A DNA stretch of 64,000 nucleotides from NCBI GenBank assembly GCA_905182995.1, contig CAJJDP010000011.1, positions 694,432-758,431 of the forward strand, in the 5' to 3' direction. Shown in pieces: positions 9,942 through 22,668 of the stretch. The stretch's first letter is position 1; each line of letters begins with the position of its first letter. Below the pieces are notes generated by a model that did not search any database, was not told where the DNA came from, and saw only the letters and a list, made by a program, of their open reading frames with translations. Both the position numbers and the translations under genes were made by a program. The stretch is from Paramecium octaurelia (lineage: Eukaryota > Ciliophora > Oligohymenophorea > Peniculida > Parameciidae).

Positions 9942-12378
9942 ATGGGAATCAAAATTGCAATATTTGTTTCAGCAATAATAGGATTGTTATGTGCATTTAA
10001 GATATTTTCATACTTGAGTGTGCCATCTTATTAATCAATTATACACATCAATAGAGATCATGATATAAAAATTTATAGAGATAAATTTGGTGTGCCTCAC
10101 ATTTAAGCACACTCAGTACCAGATGCTCTATATGCTTAAGGGTTTGTTTAAGCTTAGGATAGATTATGGTAGTTGCATATTAGAAAAATGGCATCTTAAG
10201 GTAGATTATCTGAGATTTTTGGAGAGCGTACTTTAAAAGTTGATTAGTATTTTAGAGGCTTAGATTACTAGGATTCAGCTAGAAGGATTGTTAATTAATT
10301 GAGTTCAGAAAGCTAATAATTATTCTAAGCCTATGTAGATGGAATTAACAAAGGAAGAAGCACTTTTACTCTCTTACCAATAGAATTCTAATTGACTCGT
10401 TCTAATTTTATCGAGTGGGAAATATTTGATATGATATGCTTTATTAAATTTATGGCTTAAACAACTATGAATGATTTCCATTTTGAAATGATGAGATCAT
10501 CCATTAAGGAATTTGATTTAGAAACAATTAAATACTTAACAGGTATAGGACCAGACAATCTATTTGACATTGAAACTACGACAATAAATGAATAGGAATT
10601 GAAGTAATAAACTAATTTACACAGTGACTAATTTCACAATATAACATCACCATCAAATATTTAGGTTGCTGATCTTATGCAATCCTATAAGTTTTTGATT
10701 GATAATGTTATTCCTTTAAGTGTGGGAAGTAATAGTTGGGCAGTGCATGGAAACTTCACTAACACAGGTTATCCGTACTTAGCATCAGATCCCCACTTAG
10801 AAAATGGGTTGCCATCTCAATGGTATTAGAGTTCAACAACTTTTCCAAATGGAGATTTCGTTGCAGGAGGAGCTGTTGTGGGTCTTCCTTATATTTTATC
10901 AGGTAGAACAAAGAATATGGCATGGGGAATCACCATTTCATATTCTGATGCTAGTGATTTGTATGAAGAATAATTAAAAGAAATTAATGGGAAAATGCAT
11001 TATTTATTCTAGGAAAAATGGTACCCAACCAAAGAAAAAGTTGAACTTATCCATTATGGAGATAAGACATACTAAATGACAATTCATAGAACTCATCATG
11101 GGCCTATCTTGAATTTCTACTTTGATGATAGAGGAACCAAAACTATCAAATAATTAGACAAGACCTACTCTTTAAGATCATTAATTGACATTGATGATAT
11201 TTATGGACCAGAGTACTTTAAATACATTATTATTTTAGAGCAATGTTACGTTTCATTTAAGGATCAGATCTAAGTGAATAATTGAAGCTTCTCAAAAAGG
11301 TTGTGTATCCAGGATTAGGAATGATCTTTGCTTCATAAAAAGATGTAGCTTATATGATAGTTGGAAAATAAGTGATAAGATCAGGAAATCCTGATGATTA
11401 TGGTTTTATAAAAAAGGGATGGAATGGAGAAACAGAATGGTTAGGGTTTATTCCTGAAAATGAGCATCCAATTATAATTAATCCCCCCAAAGGATTCGTT
11501 GCTACTGCTAACAATAGATTCTTCCCTAAAAACGAGAAGTATCATAGTAATTGGAATATCAATCCTACTGGCAGAGCTCATAGAATTTATTAAGTTCTAT
11601 CTGAAATTGTCCCAAATAAGGTTAGTTATGAATAAATGAAATAATTACAATTAGATACAGTTGATAGCTATGCAAAGTAAAGCTGGCCAGCTTTAAAAAA
11701 GTTAATTCAATCTCAATATTTTAAAGAACAAATAGATTCTTGGGATTTCAATTTAAGTAAAGAATCAAAACAAGCCACTCTTTATATGTTATTTGAACAT
11801 TTTTACTCTAAAAGTTTTCCAAACTTACCTCCTAGATGGTCATAAACATACAATTTCGATTCTTTCTTTTTCCATGAAATAACAAGATTTAAGGAAAATG
11901 GAGCATGGTGTCTACCTTATACATGCTCATAACTCTTAAATTATGCAGTTGAAAAGGCTGTCGAACATTACAAATAATTACCAAAACAGGGATGGGGAAA
12001 CAATCATAAAAAATTTTAAGGACATTTTACCTTTAAGGATAAATTCTTTGGTATTTTTGATAGAGAAATACCATTTGGTGGAAACAGAAGGTTTATTATA
12101 TATGCTAATATTATAGAACTCCATCTGTGTCAACATTTGATATATCTCAATTTCCATTTAGAGGTTTGGCTGGAGCAAATTATAGAATGCTTGTATCTAT
12201 GGCACCTGGTGATGTTGGTTAATTCATTGTAGATGGTGGAGTTAGTGGAAATCCTTTGTCTGAACATTATGACGATCAATTATCAATATATGCAGAAGGG
12301 AAGTACATAGCAATGTATCAGAAACAATTTGACAAGCTAACTTTGCTTAAAAGAGCTGAATAGAGTGAGGATTTATGA
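9942..12378 (+). CDS. Penicillin amidase family (S45) N-terminal nucleophile hydrolase
   Basis: About 794 aa. An N-terminal hydrophobic segment (residues 4-22) suggests a signal peptide or anchor. The alpha-chain region has RDKFGVPHIQA and AQGFVQAQDRLWQL, typical of acylases. The autoprocessing and nucleophile site is VGSNSWAVHG near residue 260. It is followed by PYLASDPHLENGLPS, GGAVVGLPYILSGR and MAWGITISYSDASDLY, and later GRAHRIYQ. Such enzymes cleave amide bonds of acyl side chains after self-cleavage into two chains. Introns are at 11213-11238 and 12091-12116; the second starts GTT. The substrate is unknown. The hydrophobic start implies secretion or a vacuolar location. Confidence 0.9.
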
Positions 12379-12479
12379 AAATTATTTGTAAAAAATATAA
12401 TTTGAATATATTAAATAGTTTATTCAATAATCTCTCCTATTAAATTTATCTATTTTTGTCATAAAATAAATTATTATTT

Positions 12480-13127
12480 ATGTTCCAATCTTTAATTCGC
12501 TTTTCTTTTAGCAAGTTTGTTCCTTCCAAAGTTACTTGTTGGAATTGTAAATCAAATGAGTTTATAAACAGATTTATTTGTGGTTAGTGCAAATATTTAA
12601 AAGAGCCTTCTCGTTAATTATAAGATATTAATTACTTTGAGCTTTTTGATTTGCCTATTAACATCAATGTGGAAACCAGATATTTAGAAAACAAATATCG
12701 ATCATTGCAATTAAAATTTCATCCTGATCGATTTGTGACTATGCCTTCGATCAATATTTCGTATAGTCAAGAATATTCTGCTTTTATCAATGAAGCCTAT
12801 TCAGTACTGAAAAACATTCACGAGAGAGCAGAATACATTGTATAATACCTCAATATTATATAGTTGTCTCTTAAGGGATTTTAAATTAAAGAGTGCAGTG
12901 TTCTATTGGACTTAGAGTTTATGGAGGAAATTTTGGAATTGCAGTCCCAAGTTCAGAGAGGGGAAAATATATCTCAAATTAATCAAAAGAATAATTTGGA
13001 AATTGAAAAAATGACAAAATAAATAATTTAAGACATCTCAAATGAGCAATACGAAAAGGCTTACGAAATCATACTCTATTTAAAATATAGATAACGACTA
13101 AAGGATTAGATTCTAATACATATCTGA
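12480..13127 (+). CDS. HSCB: HscB/Jac1-type J-domain co-chaperone for Fe-S clusters
   Basis: About 207 aa. The N-terminus is basic and hydrophobic (MFQSLIRFSFSKFVPSK), as for a mitochondrial presequence. Two CxxC pairs (CWNC...CGQC) follow, as in metazoan HSC20. The J domain has YFELFDLP, KYRSLQLKFHPDRF (HPD motif) and AFINEAYSVLKN; then RAEYI and a helical C-terminal domain (LDLEFMEEILELQ). The protein delivers the ISCU scaffold to mitochondrial Hsp70. A 24-nt intron at 12840-12863 gives the family-typical RAEYILSLKG; it lacks a stop and keeps frame, so retention would add only eight residues. Confidence 0.9.
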
Positions 13128-13578
13128 TATATATGCTCGTTTATTAAATCAATATGATAATAGTAATTCTCTACATTTATGATTTAATTTTTACTTAAAT
13201 TAAGTTATTTTTTAATTATTAGGAAAACCAAAGAATTACTCATAAATGTTAAGTTTTAAGATTAATAAATATTATAATTATGATTTTTATATTAAACTCA
13301 GAAAATTCCTAAGAATCAATTTTTCTGCATTTTCTTATTATAGAAAATGTAATTCTGCCTCATCTTTCAAACTGACATCAAATTTTATTCCTTCAACTAA
13401 AGTTCTCTTAAAAAACTAGTCACTGTACAATTCGAATGAAAAATGAGATTAAAAATATTACACTCTTTAAATACTGAAAATAAAACAATTAATTAATTAT
13501 TACATAACATCAACAATAAATAATAAATGAGTTGATTATTCTTTGTAATGGTTTAGTATATTTATAAAAATAATTATT
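13128..13578. other. Intergenic, 451 bases
   Basis: AT-rich. No open frame, RNA gene or repeat recognised. Confidence 0.6.
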
Positions 13579-14258
13579 ATGAAAAAAATATTTCCATCAA
13601 ACAATTAAAATGGGATTTTAGTTGCTGATCCTGATCAAACTACTGCCCAAAGGTTCCATTAATCACAAACTTCCAAAGCAAATTTCTCTGTTGTGCCTAG
13701 CGAACCTGGGTAAACATTATACGAAATTATTGAGAAGAACAAACTACAATATTTAGAATATTATGGGTTATATACGGAATAAAGGTTTATGGAAAATATG
13801 GCAGGTTGTTATCAATTATAAAATGATAGGATTGATGTCGATCCCAGAAAAACAAAAATTGCTTGAAAGTTTCTTAAATATGTTTGAGGAGATGATGCAA
13901 TGCTTAAACACTATTTAAAATAACCTAGTATTGATTAACTTTACTTCTTAAGACTTTCAACAGATTTATAACACTACCCCAGAAAATGTTGCTAATTCAC
14001 TTTTTAAGGATATTAAGGTATTAAGAATTATAATTTAAGACTCTTGAAGGTCTTCATTTAGAACTACAATATTAATCATCTCTCAGATATTTAGAAACTG
14101 TACTTGAGGCACTTGATCTAAATCCAGACCAATCAAAAAAGTTATACCTATTAGATGTGAAGCAATGGTCATCCCAATGTTACACTCACCTAAACCAGCA
14201 TATAACAACCCGTAGTATGAAAGCTCAAAGTAAAACGTGTTGTTGCTGCAAAGTATGA
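13579..14258 (+). CDS. Hypothetical protein with a C-terminal Cys cluster
   Basis: Three exons joined by introns at 13805-13829 and 14018-14039 give 210 aa; each removes a frame change that would otherwise end the protein. Visible features: SVVPSEPGQTLYEIIEKNK, a helical middle (LLESFLNMFEEMMQCLN), then LRYLETVLEALDLNPDQSKK, and an end in SKTCCCCKV. The four consecutive cysteines next to the stop suggest S-acylation or metal binding, but this is a guess. I do not recognise the family. The spliced length fits a clean reading frame, which is the main support. Confidence 0.6.
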
Positions 14259-14907
14259 ATTATTAACCATATTTAAATCTCTTTATTTGAAGTGAGAGAC
14301 TTCACTTTTAAATTGATACATCATAAACTTAAATAACTATTATCATTAAGTATTTCAATAAATTCCTAAACTTTTATCCCTAATTCTTACATTTTTTTTT
14401 TAAATGTATTATAAAGAGGGGTTTATTTGAAATAATATTCTCACTCTTTCAATATGCTAGTCTCTTTGAATAGGCTATATTTATCTAGTAGGGATTTTGA
14501 GAATGCTATGTGAATATCAAAATTTATTAAATACTAATTTTCAATTTATATAGATTTTTTGTTAGCTTTGTATTTATCAAATTCAATGAAAATAAATCAT
14601 AAGCAGGCTCGATCATATTTGAACATTTCTAATCAAGTTCTAAGATTTTTGAAATGCTATTATCTCGATTTACCGTATTATAGAAGATGAGACATAATTA
14701 AAAATTTAAGTCCTTATAATTTTATACCATCTTTTAGAAACTTTTTAGATTAATTTATTGTCTAAACATTACTCTGAATTATTTTTATTCTATATGGTAT
14801 GATTAGAATTATATATAGAAATAATATTACATTATTTTCAGTTTATTCTCTTCTTTTATTTTTAAGCTATAAGTTAAAAATGAAGCCTTAACATTATTTA
14901 AATTAAT
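14259..14907. other. Intergenic, 649 bases
   Basis: AT-rich, with a poly-T tract near 14390. Nothing recognisable as a gene. Confidence 0.5.
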
Positions 14908-15366
14908 ATGAGCGATTTAATCAGAGAGATGGATGACACTAATTCAGATACTTCTATTGTAGATTTCAATTTCGAATCAGATGATGAAGAAATTATTAAT
15001 TAGAATGATTAGCCCATTTAAGAAATTTAAGGTCCTGTAGAAATTGTTTATCAAGAGGAATAAGTGATTTTAGAGAATGGGTCATCTATTTAAGACTAAT
15101 AAAATTAATAAGAACAAAATAACTAAGAGTAATAAGGAGAATAAAATGAGATTTCTTTACCAGTACAACATTATCAAGTAAAGCCAAAACCAATAAAGTA
15201 CAAATAACCTCGAGAATGTAATATACAATAAGGATATCAAATTTTAAAGACTTTTGGCTATTATGCTCATACTTCGTACAAAAATGTTTAATAGAAGAAA
15301 GAACAAGCATTTATAAAGTTTACAAATTATATAATTTCAGAGGTCGAAAAGATAAAAAGATTATGA
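14908..15366 (+). CDS. Small acidic, Gln-rich protein
   Basis: 152 aa, intronless. The first 75 residues are very acidic and Gln/Asn-rich (FNFESDDEEIINQ, then a Gln-rich tract written largely with TAA and TAG). The C-terminal half is basic (HYQVKPKPIKYKQPREC...GYYAHTSYKNVQQKKEQ). There is no signal peptide or membrane segment. Function unknown. It ends 24 bases from the stop of the convergent EF-hand gene. Confidence 0.6.
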
Positions 15367-15389
15367 TTTTTTGTATATACTTAATGAAT

Positions 15390-17145
15390 TCATTATTAAT
15401 TTGGATCCATTTAGATTCCCAAGTATAAATGCTTGTCATTAGTTCTTAGTTATCTATGAAACAATTGAAAGTCATCCTAATCATATTTAAACAAGAATAC
15501 TTTAGCACTGGCCCCTTCTCTTAGAAATTGAAATAGAATCAATCCTGGTTCCTGATAGTTCCCCTTATCTATAAAGTTAGGTCTTTTGTGATCAACAAAA
15601 TTGTGATTTAAATCTGCGGTTGGAAAGTATTTAATCCATTATTTTGTTTATTTATGAGTACCCATACAATCATCGATATAATCTTATTGCTTCTGTTCTT
15701 CTCTCATTTATTTCTTCTCATCCTCCTCTATAGCAAATTGCGGTCTTTAATCATGCTCGGACATCATATGAGGATTAGTTAATGGATCAGGTTTAATTCT
15801 TGTCTTTATTTATGAATTAAATTACTTTGAATAGAGGTTTCTTCTTATCGAGTACATCATCTCTAAATTTATGAGTTGAGGGAGGATTATAGAAATCTTA
15901 CAATTTCTCTTTTTCTCTCTATTTTAGATTAGCCAATTTATTTTTTAATGTTTGAACATCTTCGGGTTTAAAGGTAGCATAAAAAATATGTTTATCTGCG
16001 TTTTGATCTTCGTGGAGTTATTTTTTATTTTGATTTGGTTGAAAATATTTTGAATCAGATGTCTAAAAGCCTGTGTCAGATAATCCATGATATGGTTTCC
16101 TCATTAGTACTGGTTAAGAGAGATATTTGGTAGCTGTTTAACCTAATTATTAAGTTTAATTTTAATCTTGACTCTATTTTTGCGAATTCATTTTGTCTAC
16201 TTTATAATTTAGGTTCTCAGGCATAAATTTAAATATAGGATTTCTACTAGATTTGCATAGTTTGGGTTCCTTACTTAAGCGTTCTGCTTCATTATAATAA
16301 GCCTATGTTTCGAATCTAAGAGTGGGATACGACTATTATTAATCATTATTATTGCTACACAATTATTAAATGATAATACAATTTAGAATTAACTACTTTT
16401 TCAAAAGGATTATCAGTACCCTGCTCTTTTGTGATTCCATTATTAATTGGTTTGATCATAATTGTCTCTTAAAGAAGTATTCCAGCTTCTGGTTATTGTT
16501 CTGGAAATTATCTGGGTTCTTGTAATTCTGATGTATGAATAATTTGTGACTATGAGGAATTCAACTTAGGTTTGAAAGGAAAGGGTTCCATTTCGTGCAT
16601 GTCAAGAACTTTACTAATTTTAACAGGGGGTAAATCATGATTTGAAGGTAATTTCTCACCTGCAGCCAATAACAATTAAATCCAATGATCTCTATAAGGT
16701 CTGGACTTTTCAACCCAAATATGATCCTAATTTAAAACATAATGAAGTTAAACTATTTGATATTCAAATTACAATACCAGCTCCTAAGACTTCATCAATA
16801 TTAATAGGTTCTTTTAGCTAATCCTTAAAAGCTACTATTCTTTTGCTAATTGCTTCATCAATCATGGCTTGGGCTAACTTAAAATAAAAAGAAAATTACT
16901 TCATCTTCAAAAAATAAATAATGCTTTTTGCTAAAAACTAATATGTCGTCCTTTTTTATCCATCCGTCATTGTCTTAATCCATTTTCTCAATCAATCGCT
17001 GAATCGATATTCTGGGAATCTGAGTAGTTTTATGAATGAGTTTATCATATTTCCTTGGTACACTATATGATTTGTTTGGAGTGGAGGATTTTTAATGTAA
17101 TTTCGATTGTTGAATATCACCAAATTGATCTTTACTATTTTCCAT
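15390..17145 (-). CDS. EF-hand protein, possibly ciliary (EFHB-like)
   Basis: About 553 aa with four introns (16878-16899, 16753-16777, 16355-16379, 15804-15825); a fifth, in-frame one is possible near 15490. Residues about 50-75 hold an EF-hand with loop DQDNDGWIKKDD. The rest is a long, soluble, Pro/Gln/Asp-rich protein with conserved-looking stretches (VEKSRPYRDHWIQLL, YLSQPVLMRKPYHGLSDTG, LFQFLREGASAKVF). Overall layout and length recall the ciliary doublet microtubule protein EFHB/CFAP21, but I could not confirm this by eye. Calcium binding by the single good loop is likely. Confidence 0.65.
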
Positions 17146-17192
17146 TATTATTATTAATAATGATATAAAAATGAAACTGATTCTAATAATAA

Positions 17193-18488
17193 TCATTCTT
17201 TTAAGGGATCTTTTAAAGGATCATATTAATTTAATTTCATACCAAGAGTTTCTAAATTTTTAATTGCTGTTTCCTAGGTCTGATAATAGTTATTTATCGT
17301 ATGAAAAGCAATCGTATTTTTAAATCCAATTTAATACACTTTTGATAGATATTAACTTAAGTATTATTTCAAATCTTCTGCCTTATTATCAAATTGATTT
17401 AAAATCTCATCGTTGTTAAATTCTTTGATCAAATAATCTTCAGTGATATACATTGGAGCTGGTTAATCCAGATATTCCGAAAGTTTGATATAGTTTTGAT
17501 ATAATTAGTGTTGTTTGAATTTAAGAAAATTTATTTTAACTTGAAATTATTTAAGTGCACCTTTATCTTAATTATCGAGATCGAATAAGTAGGCATTAAA
17601 TGATTTCAAGATAATAGAATTTTTAAAATGCCCTTAAAAATCTAATTACGAAATCCTTGAAAAACTCTGTATGCTATTTAAGGCAATATATTTGGTTGGA
17701 TGCTTTTCAATCTATTTTATTGGTTCATAGACATATAAATAAAACATGAAAAAGGCTCTAAACAAAAAAGAAAGGGTTACCACAAAATTTAGATAAGGGT
17801 TAGGATCTATCTTGATTATTAATGAAGTAAATATAAACCAACCCATATAATATCCTAACACATTAAATGTTAGTTTATATAGTTTATCTTCTAAATGATA
17901 AATAATTATGAAACTCATCAAAATTATGCAAGCTAATTCTTCAAGCCAGCTATTCATCATTATATACTTTTTGTTATTATGATAATAATCTAACCAACAG
18001 TTTACATGACTTTAATCAATATAAGTAGTTATGAATGATAATAATATAAATCCAATAAATGTGTATATGTATCCAGTTATTAATAAATATTTTTCACTTG
18101 AGAAATACTTTGCTAAAAAGCTTTGAGGGTTCAATTAATATTTACTAAAAGCTGCAGTAATTCTTGCTGTTTTCAATAAAGCAAATGAGAAACAGCAGCC
18201 TCTTGACAAAATGTAAAAAAAGGCTATAAATCCATTAGAAACTTCATTTTACTCTTTGCAATTTTTTTTATCAATAAATAGGAATTTGTAGATTTCAATG
18301 AGCAATACAATTTAACTTATTATGAGAAATACTCCTTAATGTAATGTTATTTTAGGTGACAATTGTTTCAGAGGATAATCGTCCTGATTCTTGTAAAATT
18401 TATGTAAATAACTAGCTTATTAATATGATGCAATAACCATAAATGCTATGAATGCAATTATTAATGCAATTAGTAATGCAAATTGCAT
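17193..18488 (-). CDS. Multi-pass membrane protein with a soluble C-terminal domain
   Basis: About 431 aa from the chosen ATG. I see six to seven hydrophobic segments (for example FALLIALIIAFIAFMVIASY, GVFLIISQIVLLIEIYKFLF, ITGYIYTFIGFILLSFITTY, LACIILMSFIIIY, VVTLSFLFRAFFMFYLYVY). A cytoplasmic tail of about 160 aa is helix-rich (SIILKSFNAYLFDLD, YLIKEFNNDEILNQF). The layout resembles a 7TM protein with an RGS-like tail, but no diagnostic residue was found. Open frame with a further hydrophobic segment continues upstream to about 18650 without an ATG, so the true start may need an exon I could not resolve. It lies just downstream of OGDH on the same strand. Confidence 0.6.
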
Positions 18489-18668
18489 TTAATATGATAA
18501 AAAATATTTTTTAATTTAGATTTCTACTAAATTGAATATAATCCATAGTTCTTCGATTATTAAATATTAATAACCTAAACTACCTAATAAAATTGATAAA
18601 ATGAACTAATAAAAATAGAAAGATGAAATTAATTAACTGCATTTTTAATTATTATTTTTAACGTTGTA

Positions 18669-21600
18669 TCAAAATTCAAAGGCCTTGGTTAAAAAGGCTT
18701 GGACCTCTTTTTCATGAAGCTAATGGAATCCAGTAGCTGGTGAACCACTTGGTTTTCTGCCAATATATTAAACTTGCTATTAAATTAAGCCTTAGGTTTT
18801 TGAGATAACACTTTGGATTCTTGGCCTAACAAAAGACCAAGGTCCATAATTTTGATGTTCTTCTTAGACCCAAGCAAAATGAGCTTTCTTGTACTTTTAG
18901 ATAACAGTTTATAAGAATTCGTATGGGAATGGTGCCAATTATTCAATTCTCACAATAGCAGTATTCTTAATAAGAACAATTTTTTACCTTAACTTTGAGC
19001 TCTTCTCTTTTTTTAAGAATGTCATAATAGACTTGTCCTGAACACAAGATGACTCTTTGGATTTAACCTGGTGAATCAATTAATTCAGGGAAAGGGTCAT
19101 CATAAATTTACGAGAATCTGGCCTATTCAGAGAATTCATTTAATTTAGATTTAGCAGCCTAGAGTCTCAGAAGCTTTTTGGAAGTCATGGCTATAAGTGG
19201 TTTTCTGAAATCTCTTCTCAACTATCTTCTTAAGGAGTGGAAATAATTAGCAGGTGTAGTGCATTGAACAATCTACATATTTGAATTTCTCATCTATCTC
19301 TTAAGTCGAACTTAATACATATTTACATTTAATTACCTCCTAGATTTCTTTCAAAGACAGCAGGATCATCATCACTTAATTGTAAAAACCTTTCCACTCT
19401 TCCTGAACTATGCTCTGGTCCTTATCCATCCATACCATTAGGTAATAACATAACTAATCCACTATCAACGTCCCATTTAGATTCAGCACTTGCTATATAA
19501 TTATCAATAATGATTTATGCTCCATTTGCAAAATCTCCAAACTGAGCTTCCCATAGTACTAATGTATTTGGATTAGTAATAGAATATCCATATTCAAAAC
19601 CTAATACTCCATATTCTGATAAATGAGAATTATAAATGCTTAATCTATCATTTTCTTAGCCTTTTGGTATTACTGCATGTAATGGAACAAAAGAGGGACC
19701 ATTTGGATTTTTTTAATCGTGAATAACAGCATGTCTATGAGAGAAGGTAGCCCTTTGAACATCCTCACCAGATAATCGGACATTAAATCCTTCATGAAGG
19801 AGTGTCCCAAATGCCAGAGCTTCAGCAGTTGCAAAATCAACTCCTTAATCTTTCTATATTGAATTGAGTCTCTCCTCATAAAACTTACGTATTTATGGAT
19901 GAGCATTAAAATCAGATGGAATTGTATTTATTTTATCTCCAATTTATTTCAAAATATTAATTGGCACTCCAGTATCTTTGATTCTACCCCAAAGTGTTGG
20001 TACTTTTATCATTTCCCAAGGAACAGGTTGCCAATCTTTCAAATTATAGTCCATTTTCCTTGATTTTTGATATGCTACTTCTAGATTGTCCTCATGTGTT
20101 TTCATCAATTGATCTACCTCAGCCTTTGTCACTATTCCCTAAGCAATCAATTTCTCTGCGAATTTCACAAAAACAGGTGGAGTTTTCTCAATCTTTTCAT
20201 ACATGATTGGTTAAGTAAACTTGGGTTGATCTTATTCATTATGTCCATATCTTCTATAACCAACCAAGTCGATGAAGATATCTCTTTTGAATTTAGTTCT
20301 ATAAAGAGTTGCAACCTAAAATACTTTATCTACCAATTCAGGTTCATCAGCATTGACATGGATCACAGGTGCTTAAATAGCATGAGCAATATCTGTGCAA
20401 TATAAACCTGATCTACTGTCTTTGGGCACTGTAGTAAATCCAATTTGGTTATTGGACACTACATGAATTATGCCCCCTGATTTATATCCTTCTAAGTCTG
20501 CCATTTATAATGACTCATATACAATGCCCTAACCGGCAACTGCAGCATCTCCATGAATCAATACTCCGAATGCCTTGTCTCCATTTCTATCTTTATGATA
20601 ATCTTAAATAGCCCTGACTTTGCCATAAACACAAGGATCTACAGTTTCTAAATGAGAAGGATTTGGTAGCATTTCTAATCTTAGTTTTTTTTCTCCAAAT
20701 TTAACATTATGGACACTTCCCAAATGATATTTTACATCTCCAGAATTACCCCAAATGTCTTCGTTATATATTCCTTTTAAATCTTAAAATTCAACCATAA
20801 TTTCTTCGGGTGATTTCTAAAACACGTTATATAATGTATTCAATCTTCCTCTGTGAGCCATTCCAAATACTATATATTCTACTCCAGCTGAAGCAGCACT
20901 ATCAACCATAGATTGCAATCCTGAAATCATCGAATCACATCCTTCTATTCCAAATCTCTTAGAAGTATTAAACTTCTTCTGCAAAAATGTACTAAATGCA
21001 TGTTCTTATCCAAGTCTAATCCAAATTATACGATGCTTTACCTTTCAAAAGTTTTCAATTTTTACTCCTTTGAAGGAAGAAACTCTTCGAACTTCTCAAT
21101 CTACTCTCTAATCCAATTTCTTTCCTCTGTTGATTAAATATGCATATATTCATAAGATATTTTACCGCAATATGCCTTTTCTAAATAATTAATTAAATCT
21201 CTCAATTTCATTACTACGTAATTAATCAAATCATTACATTATTTTTCTTTGGATATACCTGAGCTTACTTCATCATGAATATAAAACTCTCTGTCTAAAT
21301 CTTCTTCTGCGAAATATTCACGATAATCCAATTTTGTATAACCTTTAACTTTTCCTATCTGCTAGATGTGTTCCAAATCTAGTGGATCAACTATTGATTT
21401 TTCGTGACCTCTGTGTCTGTATTTGTTGATTAATAATCTCACTCTAAAATGATCTGATAACAATTTTCTGACACCTGACACTTGCTTAGAAATTACATGC
21501 AACAATACATCTGCTTAAAATGAGATTGTCTAACCCTTTTAAGGCTCAGGTGTAAAATCGAATTTGTTAGATTCACACACTTATCTAAAATATGCATCCC

Positions 21601-21751
21601 AACTAGCTGGCACAGAATTCGGGTCTTGAGACCATTTATCTAATAAGTTGTCTAAAAATTCTGCATTCTAAGCACCAAGGAAGGAGTTTCCAAATTTTTG
21701 TAATTCTGAAAAATTATAGCGATTCAGATTCTTTCCAATAAACCTTAACAT
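18669..21751 (-). CDS. OGDH: 2-oxoglutarate dehydrogenase E1 component
   Basis: About 1002 aa, the normal length. It converts 2-oxoglutarate to succinyl-dihydrolipoyl-E2 in the mitochondrial TCA cycle. Recognised by [20 protein letters not shown] at the start, [10 protein letters not shown], the thiamine-diphosphate region ([14 protein letters not shown]...NNQIGFTT), [36 protein letters not shown] and the C-terminal [12 protein letters not shown]. Introns are at 21016-21041, 19311-19336 and 18966-18987; two end in AAG. The first 13 residues ([13 protein letters not shown]) look like a short mitochondrial presequence. All motifs expected of an active enzyme are intact. Confidence 0.97.
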
Positions 21752-21850
21752 ATTTTTATTTAATAATAATTGTGCTTAATACGCTATTTCCTAAAACCTA
21801 ATTTGATTAAATTAGACATAAAATTTATGATTTAATTTTAACAAAAAATT

Positions 21851-21931
21851 CGACAACGGCCAGATTCGAACTGACGCGGGGAACCCCAACAGATTTCTAG
21901 TCTGCCGCCTTAACCACTCGGCCACGTTGTC
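21851..21931 (-). tRNA. tRNA-Ser, anticodon AGA
   Basis: A cloverleaf with a long variable arm can be folded on the minus strand. The acceptor stem is GACAACG/CGTTGTC with discriminator G; the D-arm contains GAGTGGTTAAGGC. The anticodon stem CAGA/TCTG encloses loop CTAGAAA (anticodon AGA), and the T-arm contains TTCGAAT. The variable arm and anticodon make it a serine tRNA reading UCN codons. No intron and no encoded CCA. Confidence 0.95.
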
Positions 21932-22668
21932 TATGACTGATACCTTAGCCAATCTCTGGCATAAATATCCTCATAGATTGAGGTCCTATTCATAATGGAC
22001 TTAAAAAATTATTATCATAAACTAGATTTTAAAACTCTTTCAATACTCATAGCATAATTATAGTATAATCAATCAAATCAAGTGCTTATTTACATGTTTT
22101 CCATTCTAATCCAATAAGCCAGTGAAATCACAGTTATTTTAAAATATTATCCTTTTTTTCCTTCCTTCTCTTACATTATTTAGTAAAATTAATATTTAAA
22201 CATTTTAACCGAATTCAGCTTATAATTAGATTCAGGATTAGGATTTGAGACCTAATATTTCTTTAAATTTGATGGAAAACTATTTTCGAATTGTGTATCA
22301 TTTATATATAATTTAACATATTCATTCAAATTAGTTAAAAACATCACTATTGAATAAATCTAAATGCAGAACCTTCATATAGTCAACATAATTATCATTA
22401 CAATAGATCTTGATCATGTTTAAATTAATAGTGTCATAATTCAGATCTTATTAATAAATTAAGATTTAAATATTTTTTATAAAATAATTCAATTCGAATA
22501 TAGAGTAATATAGAATGATTTGTAATTATTTAATCAAATCACTATTTTAATATAATTTATTTTGTGCACACCTGATTGTAACATCATTATTTTTTTATTA
22601 ATACGTATTTTCTGCAATATAAGTATTAAAGCCTCGAATCTTCAGATTTAAATATTCTTTTGCAAATA
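21932..22668. other. Intergenic, 737 bases
   Basis: Strongly AT-rich with frequent stops in all frames. Nothing recognised. Confidence 0.5.

Noticed and set aside
15086-15310. Minus-strand hydrophobic frame
   Set aside because: Antisense of the Gln-rich acidic protein at 14908-15366; Gln codons TAA/TAG/CAA read as Leu/Ile on the other strand.
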